Assembly: GCA_026389655.1 (NCBI GenBank) | Contig: JAPLHL010000009.1 | Span: forward strand, 1-9,827 | DNA length: 9,827 nucleotides | Direction of reading: 5' to 3' | Source: Chloroflexota bacterium | GTDB lineage: Bacteria > Chloroflexota > Dehalococcoidia > GIF9 > UBA5629 | Part shown: piece by piece, positions 5,814-9,827 of the stretch | Layout of the letters: each line of letters starts with the position of its first letter | Position numbering within the stretch: the first letter of the stretch is position 1 | Position numbers and translations under genes: made by a program | Notes under the pieces: model-generated | The model's database searches: none | What the model saw: the letters and a program-made list of their open reading frames with translations, nothing else | What the model was told of the DNA's origin: nothing

Positions 5814-5858
5814 TGGTGGCAGCGACTAGATTCGAACTAGTGACCAGGGGCTTATGAG
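5814..5858 (-). repeat. tRNA-Met 3' fragment, copy D
   Basis: Full segment from CCA to CTCATAA on the minus strand, with TTCGAAT in the T loop (the canonical base) where the other copies have TTCAAAT. Like copy A it has GCCCC after the loop. The left flank GGATTTAAAAGGA (5800-5812) also matches copy A. It lies 9 bp past the antitoxin stop. Confidence 0.9.
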
Positions 5859-5867
5859 TGCCATATT

Positions 5868-6140
5868 CTAATCGAGTTCCTTTATCAGATTATCTGCTGA
5901 TGTAAATACCTTAATTCTCCCTTTCTTGATATCACTCTCAGCCTGGAGCTCACCATCCTGCCAGCTTTTAGTCCAGAAGTAGGCCTGGCTTTTATCAATC
6001 ATCTTTTGAGGCACTAGTACGGCATTTTCGCCTACTATTTCTATCTCAACTATATCACCTTCATACACTCCCAATTTCTCACGTACAGATTTTGGCAGAG
6101 TGATTTGCCCATTCCTTGTAACCTTACTATATATATTCAT
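5868..6140 (-). CDS. AbrB/MazE/SpoVT-family antitoxin
   Basis: A 90-residue protein. Residues about 3-47 are a SpoVT-AbrB swapped-hairpin DNA-binding domain (GQITLPKSVREKLGVYEGDIVEIEI at 11-35). The C-terminal part (about 48-90, with FWTKSWQ and an IKKGRIKVF stretch) resembles the toxin-binding tail of antitoxins of this group. Role: neutralises the toxin encoded just upstream and represses the operon, probably through the palindrome at 6417-6439. The start follows a GGGGGA ribosome site directly after the toxin stop, and only 12 nt separate the genes. Order is toxin first, antitoxin second. The family call is secure; the exact toxin partnership is inferred from adjacency. Confidence 0.92.
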   Translation of the reverse strand: MNIYSKVTRNGQITLPKSVREKLGVYEGDIVEIEIVGENAVLVPQKMIDKSQAYFWTKSWQDGELQAESDIKKGRIKVFTSADNLIKELD

Positions 6141-6152
6141 AATAATATCCCC

Positions 6153-6413
6153 CTAAGGCTGCTTTAGTGTCTCATCATGATGACCAACATTACGTAAAAT
6201 AATTATATCGGAATCCAATTGAAATGTTATCCTCAATGTACAGCTTGCCCTTGCTTCCCAAATGCTATTAGTCCCTTTGATCTTTTTTACTCTCAATGAT
6301 GGGTAATTCAAATTAGCAATTAAATTCGCTATCGCCTTGCGAGCTGATTTCTTGTCTTTTTCTTCCAGTCGGCTCCATGCCGTTTTAAAGTTATCCGTAC
6401 GCGCTATTTTCAT
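6153..6413 (-). CDS. RelE/ParE-superfamily toxin
   Basis: An 86-residue basic protein: N-terminal helices rich in Lys (about 8-34), then the beta sheet typical of RelE-like toxins: RVKKIKG (41-47), IWEARASCTLRITF (51-64), IIILRNVGHHDE (70-81). RelE relatives cleave mRNA, usually at the ribosome; ParE relatives inhibit gyrase. Sequence alone does not settle which, though HHDE near the end favours an mRNase. It is first in a two-gene operon with the AbrB-type antitoxin. The start has no strong Shine-Dalgarno (GGTAAG lies about 11 nt upstream), which may keep toxin translation low. The promoter is unusually clear. Confidence 0.88.
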   Translation of the reverse strand: MKIARTDNFKTAWSRLEEKDKKSARKAIANLIANLNYPSLRVKKIKGTNSIWEARASCTLRITFQLDSDIIILRNVGHHDETLKQP

Positions 6414-6416
6414 AAA

Positions 6417-6439
6417 TTACTAACTTACCAATTTAGTAA
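6417..6439. promoter_or_regulatory. Operator palindrome of the toxin-antitoxin operon
   Basis: Perfect 7-bp arms TTACTAA (6417-6423) and TTAGTAA (6433-6439) with a 9-nt spacer, lying between the -10 and the toxin ATG and spanning the predicted start site (about 6436). Its position suits autorepression by the AbrB-type antitoxin (inference). Confidence 0.65.
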
Positions 6440-6442
6440 ATA

Positions 6443-6471
6443 ACTATATTACCACAATACAAGGATGTCAA
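6443..6471 (-). promoter_or_regulatory. Sigma-70-type promoter of the toxin-antitoxin operon
   Basis: On the minus strand TTGACA (6471-6466), 17-nt spacer, TATAGT (6448-6443). A perfect -35, a -10 with one mismatch and ideal spacing: the best promoter in the window. Confidence 0.8.
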
Positions 6472-6543
6472 ATGGCCGAGTACTATCCCAATATTCCCAA
6501 CTGGCCTTACCATTTGTGTCAGATAAGCGATTATTAGGGCTTT

Positions 6544-6606
6544 GCTATAACCGTGGTGTATCCCTTAAATAAGCCAGGAATTCGGTATATGGTTCGTGGT
6601 TATAGC
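6544..6606. repeat. Long-spaced inverted repeat
   Basis: GCTATAACC (6544-6552) and GGTTATAGC (6598-6606), 9-bp perfect arms around a 45-bp spacer. It could be a paired binding site, the ends of a small lost element, or chance. Confidence 0.45.
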
Positions 6607-6712
6607 GGTTATATCATCCGGTCAGTGATAATTTCTGGTGTAGCATAAGAAACCTTTGAGTTTATCTGAATAGCATTCAATTGTGCCATAAGATTTACCC
6701 TTTACCTTACAG

Positions 6713-6741
6713 GATAGCAGGAAGCTATCAATGGCTTTTTT
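6713..6741 (+). terminator. Possible plus-strand terminator without an upstream gene
   Basis: GATAGC / GCTATC stem with a 5-nt loop, then six bases and a run of six T. No plus-strand gene lies upstream in this interval, so it may be a leftover of a lost gene. Confidence 0.3.
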
Positions 6742-6863
6742 ATACGTATATTAGACAATGGCCCTATCCCTCCTCTCGTTCGAGTGCGTGCGACGATACT
6801 ACGAGAAGGATCGAAGGTCAATAGGTACGTGGATACAAGTTTTTGAATATGATCGAAGAGGAA

Positions 6864-6908
6864 TGGTGGCAGCGACTAGATTTGAACTAGTGACCAAGGG
6901 CTTATGAG
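6864..6908 (-). repeat. tRNA-Met 3' fragment, copy E
   Basis: Full segment on the minus strand, identical to copy F over 45 bp by eye (both with GCCCT after the loop). Both also share GGCC before the loop and weaker similarity further on. It separates the toxin-antitoxin and Ig-like lipoprotein intervals. Confidence 0.9.
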
Positions 6909-6985
6909 GGCCAGCCTCGGTTCTTATTATTGTTGCAGACTTCAACTACTGGCCGTTGTACAAATCACAGTGTTTCAATAGCAGT

Positions 6986-8146
6986 TCATTGCTTTTCTAC
7001 TGTAACCAACATAGGAAAACCCGATACATACGGTCCTTTCGTCAGAACATCAAGGTAATAATTGCCGCTAGAAAGATCACGGCTCGCGCTTATATGGAAC
7101 GGAATAAAATACGCTGTATTTGGATAGGTAATAAGATGTGTAATTATCGGCTCCACAACTAGACCAGGTGCCATTGGTATTGTAGGGCTTAAAACACCCT
7201 CACCACTCAGGCTAATTGTTGTTGAGAAACTTGGTATCTCTAACACGGTGAACGACCAGTCAGTGGAATCTACACCGTTCTCTTTTTGAACCATTATTAA
7301 CATGCAGTCTACGTTCTTTGCTTCGCCAGCGTTCAGCGTAACTCCCGGAGGACTTCTTAACGCCATAAAATGCGTTGCTTTGAGAATAGATACACCTGGA
7401 GGAGGTGCTCCGCCCTCGGAAAAACTCCAGCCGTCTGAATCACTTTCTTCATTCGAAGCTGCCACAGCTGTCACCGAATAACCTGTCCCAGAGTAAGCGG
7501 TTACCTCTGCCGTGAAACTCCCGTTATCCGTTACGTCGGCTTTTCTACCATTTACAGTCACTTGCGCTTGTGGATTGGAGACATGGCCACTGACTTTCAT
7601 AACACTACCGAGTTGGGACCTATCCGGCCAGTCCAAGGTCACTGCAAGTGGAGGAGTAAATGTGATCAGAATTTCCTCGACACTTATGTGCGATCCTTCG
7701 ACCGTCGTAACATGTATGGTGTTTTTCCCCTTAATCAACTGCAAATAGGTGTAGTAGCTGCCATCTGTACCGACAATCACTGGGTTGTCATTGATTGTCA
7801 CGCGTGCGTTGGAAGAAGTAGTCGAGCCAATATATCTAACTAAATTTACACGTACTTCAGCGCCGGCAGAGTCGCGAGTTATAGTCGCAGGAGCCATTTT
7901 ATACTTGCCCGGCATGGTCAACTCAGTCACGTTTTCCGTGGGCTTGGCATATTTAGCCCACTCAGAATTCAGGGTGCCCCAATCTAGATTCTGAATCTTT
8001 ATAGTCTGGCTTGGATATGTTACATTAGAATTCGGGGCAGCGGAGTTGGAATGAGGTAAGTTCGGTTTAGCAACCTCAGTTGAACTCACACAGGCTGCCA
8101 TCAGCACAAATACTATCGATAGCACCAAAACGAATATCAGCTTCAC
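6986..8146 (-). CDS. Lipoprotein with tandem Ig-like domains
   Basis: A 386-residue protein beginning at GTG with AGGA 7 nt upstream (8157-8154). Residues 1-18 form a signal peptide ending LMAA-C19, a good lipobox, so it should be lipid-anchored outside the membrane. A Ser/Asn/Pro-rich stretch to about 50 follows. Two successive beta-sandwich repeats cover about 95-165 and 167-232, each with a V-T-(I/V)-N-(D/G) strand, a D-G-S or N-G-S turn and a final V-T strand, the pattern of glucodextranase-B-like/bacterial Ig domains. The C-terminal 140 residues are beta-rich and unassigned (ending in a GNYYLDVLTKG strand pair). No catalytic motif is visible; a binding or scaffolding role is inferred. 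It is the sole gene between repeats E and F. Confidence 0.82.
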   Translation of the reverse strand: MKLIFVLVLSIVFVLMAACVSSTEVAKPNLPHSNSAAPNSNVTYPSQTIKIQNLDWGTLNSEWAKYAKPTENVTELTMPGKYKMAPATITRDSAGAEVRVNLVRYIGSTTSSNARVTINDNPVIVGTDGSYYTYLQLIKGKNTIHVTTVEGSHISVEEILITFTPPLAVTLDWPDRSQLGSVMKVSGHVSNPQAQVTVNGRKADVTDNGSFTAEVTAYSGTGYSVTAVAASNEESDSDGWSFSEGGAPPPGVSILKATHFMALRSPPGVTLNAGEAKNVDCMLIMVQKENGVDSTDWSFTVLEIPSFSTTISLSGEGVLSPTIPMAPGLVVEPIITHLITYPNTAYFIPFHISASRDLSSGNYYLDVLTKGPYVSGFPMLVTVEKQ

Positions 8147-8486
8147 ATGCTATTCCTATGGACACGCATCATTTTAATAGTGTAAATGAACTTTATTTGT
8201 AATACTAGTTCTCTTGCTGATGGCTGTCAATGGGACTATCAATAGCCTGAATCCCTTTTTCGAATGGAATAGGGAAATAAGAAATGGTGGCAGCGACTAG
8301 ATTTGAACTAGTGACCAAGGGCTTATGAGGGCCATGTCCGCCTATTAATATCGTTATGGACTTCATTTGTTATCAAAGCGAATCGCTTGTATCGTGGACA
8401 AGATATACTCATCTACCAGCGGCAAAGTTGCCACCGAACGTCTTGGAGATTAGTCCTTGTAAGGACAAAGCCTTTCAGGCCGGCTG
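8147..8486. other. Intergenic region with repeat F
   Basis: No convincing gene. Repeat F is at 8285-8329. Upstream of the lipoprotein a weak TTACAA/TATTAA pair with 17-nt spacing may be its promoter. To the right of repeat F are small palindromes, GGCAAAGTTGCC (8421-8432) and GTCCTTGTAAGGAC (8453-8466), beyond the end of the LysM-like gene; neither has a T tract on the minus strand. Confidence 0.5.
8285..8329 (-). repeat. tRNA-Met 3' fragment, copy F
   Basis: Full segment on the minus strand from CCA to CTCATAA, T arm intact, GCCCT after the loop as in copies C and E. It separates the Ig-like lipoprotein from the LysM-like gene. Confidence 0.9.
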
Positions 8487-9767
8487 TCAGAGCGTGCCGG
8501 CAAAGAGCGCGGACGGCACGGCTACAGTCTCCCCAATGTAAGGCAGACGCAGGTCGGGATGATAGGTCCGGCCGACCGTTCTGGACGAGCCTGTAGGCAG
8601 GCCGAATATGTGGTCTATCTCATCCAGTGTGACTTTCTCCGCCCCGTAAAGGAAGATCCAGTCCGGCAGATTGATGGCCTCCGCCCCTGTCAGGGCGACC
8701 ACCTTGTTTACCTGGGCCAGCCCTTTTGCGTCCTTATATCCAAAGGTTTGTCCCACCCGGTCCAGGTTATCCCAGGACTCCAGATAGTACGTTGCCAAGT
8801 AGCAGGGCAGGTTTATTTTGAGGCTGGCCTTGAGATCCTCTTCTTTAATTCCGTTTATCTTCAGTATCGCATCCGCTGAATGTCCGCATATCTCTGCCAT
8901 CTTTGAGAGTGAAACGTCTGAATTCCAGGCATAAGGCACCTTGAATTCGCCCATCGGCCAAACCTTCATATGCAGCCGCACTTTCTGTCCGGCTAATGGC
9001 CTGAAACAGCGGACTACAGCCCGGTGACCCTGCAGGTGCATGACAAAGGCCTCCAGCTCGCCGCTGGGGCGGGCGGCGTCATGGATATAACCGATCTCGT
9101 CGGTATAGTATTTTTTATCCAGCTGGAAACGCTTGTCCGCGGGGTCCCAGTGCCAGGCAACCACCTCCATTTTGGGAAGCGCATTGTTCTTTATGCCGTC
9201 GATGACGTGTATGCTTATATCATAGATTTGCTGCACCTTCTTCGGCGTCCAGTCGGGGTGTGGCTTCTTGAGGCTTACACCGCCGACCTGCCGCCCGTCG
9301 GCGTATTGCCGGATATCGACTTTCAGCGGTTCCGAGAGTTGGATAGTGGTTTCGGGCACTTGCAGCTCGATCTCGGCCTGGTCTTTCTTGGAGAGCCGCA
9401 TGCGCGGTATGACCAGCTCCTTCCATGACGGGAATTCAATGGAGGTCTGCTTTTCACCTATCTCCACACGCCGCGCTCCGCGTATATAAGTCAGCCTTTC
9501 TATCTCCTTTTCACCTCCTATGACTACAGGTGGATGGAAGTATTTGGGGCCGTAGACTCTGGAATCCGGGTAATTTAACTGTTCTCCGCCTATGGCATTC
9601 TGGAACTTCATATCGGCGTAGGTGATGCACAGCGTAGGCAAAATCAGCCTTAGCATCAGCTCTGATTTGGTGTAGTTGGACTTGATCCTCAGCGTATCCT
9701 CGGTGATGGCAACACCGTTCATGCGGAAGTTCTGACTGCCGTTCCATTTATAATCTACACTTGGCAT
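8487..9767 (-). CDS. Protein with three C-terminal LysM-like repeats
   Basis: A 426-residue protein with no signal peptide or membrane segment. I do not recognise residues 1-280, which are mixed alpha/beta with many charged residues. The C terminus has three segments that follow the LysM pattern (SL..(I/V)A...G, then N, then a P-terminated strand): about 285-321 (SLSKMAEICGHSADAILKING...INLP), 331-368 (DNLDRVGQTFGYKDAKGLAQVN...INLP) and 379-418 (TLDEIDHIFGL...GETVAVP). LysM modules bind N-acetylglucosamine polymers and also occur in phage-tail and spore-coat proteins, so the role stays open. The start is supported by AAGGAG (9782-9777), 9 nt upstream. It looks more GC-rich than the other genes, which suggests a separate origin. 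LysM assignment is moderate; gene reality is high. Confidence 0.75.
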   Translation of the reverse strand: MPSVDYKWNGSQNFRMNGVAITEDTLRIKSNYTKSELMLRLILPTLCITYADMKFQNAIGGEQLNYPDSRVYGPKYFHPPVVIGGEKEIERLTYIRGARRVEIGEKQTSIEFPSWKELVIPRMRLSKKDQAEIELQVPETTIQLSEPLKVDIRQYADGRQVGGVSLKKPHPDWTPKKVQQIYDISIHVIDGIKNNALPKMEVVAWHWDPADKRFQLDKKYYTDEIGYIHDAARPSGELEAFVMHLQGHRAVVRCFRPLAGQKVRLHMKVWPMGEFKVPYAWNSDVSLSKMAEICGHSADAILKINGIKEEDLKASLKINLPCYLATYYLESWDNLDRVGQTFGYKDAKGLAQVNKVVALTGAEAINLPDWIFLYGAEKVTLDEIDHIFGLPTGSSRTVGRTYHPDLRLPYIGETVAVPSALFAGTL

Positions 9768-9827
9768 AGCTGTATTCTCCTTCCCCTAATAAATATTTAG
9801 GTTGTTAAGGGCTACGTTGTTGGTACC

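Larger units (their letters stand above)
6414..6985. other. Gene-free region with operon control elements and repeat E
   Basis: No convincing gene on either strand. From right to left on the minus strand it includes repeat E (6864-6908), a stem-loop with a T run on the plus strand (6713-6741), a long-spaced inverted repeat (6544-6606) and the toxin-antitoxin promoter and operator. Positions 6770-6810 carry the partial hairpin TCTCGT/ACGAGA. Much of 6610-6860 is unexplained. Confidence 0.55.

Noticed and set aside
615..8329. CRISPR array made of the regularly recurring repeat
   Set aside because: Spacing is 1.0-2.5 kb and the intervals contain genes; the repeat is a tRNA segment, not a CRISPR repeat.
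615..8329. Classical integron with attC sites
   Set aside because: The repeats are tRNA-Met 3' fragments without visible attC R-box architecture, genes face both ways, and no intI is present in the window.
8559..9489. Several long plus-strand frames opposite the LysM-like gene
   Set aside because: The minus-strand frame is longer, has a ribosome site and shows LysM-like repeats; the plus-strand frames are antisense shadows in GC-richer DNA.

Overview
This window looks like accessory DNA of an anaerobic bacterium. Clues are a multi-cluster iron-sulfur protein, lipoproteins with classical lipoboxes, toxin-antitoxin genes and bacterial -35/-10 promoters. The mix would suit Chloroflexota (Dehalococcoidia-like) or another sediment anaerobe, but no marker gene fixes the taxon and this placement is a low-confidence inference.

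The dominant structure is a family of six copies of one short repeat, at 615-659, 3082-3108, 4184-4224, 5814-5858, 6864-6908 and 8285-8329. Read on the minus strand, each copy is the 3' part of a tRNA-Met(CAU) gene: anticodon loop CTCATAA, 3' anticodon stem, variable loop, a perfect T arm (ACTAG/CTAGT), the acceptor 3' strand CGCTGCC, discriminator A and CCA. No copy has a matching 5' half. The segment kept, anticodon loop to 3' end, is what tRNA-targeting integrases use as an attachment core. All six lie in the same orientation and cut the window into intervals of about 1.0-2.5 kb, each holding one gene or one operon.

Layout from left to right: (1) a minus-strand hicB antitoxin with a hicA toxin broken by an early stop, plus the start of an unknown gene at the edge; (2) after repeat A, a small Cys-rich ORF, a doubtful minus-strand ORF and a plus-strand DUF1254/DUF1214 lipoprotein; (3) after repeat B, a plus-strand zinc-ribbon/TM/Ig-like protein; (4) after repeat C, a plus-strand winged-helix/ferredoxin iron-sulfur protein; (5) after repeat D, a minus-strand RelE-like toxin/AbrB-type antitoxin operon with a clear promoter and operator palindrome; (6) after repeat E, a minus-strand lipoprotein with Ig-like repeats; (7) after repeat F, a minus-strand protein with three LysM-like repeats.

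The cargo genes share no evident pathway. The organisation, not the individual genes, is the notable part: it resembles a cassette array or serial accretion at a tRNA-Met attachment site. No integrase or transposase is visible here, so the mobilising enzyme, if any, lies outside the window.
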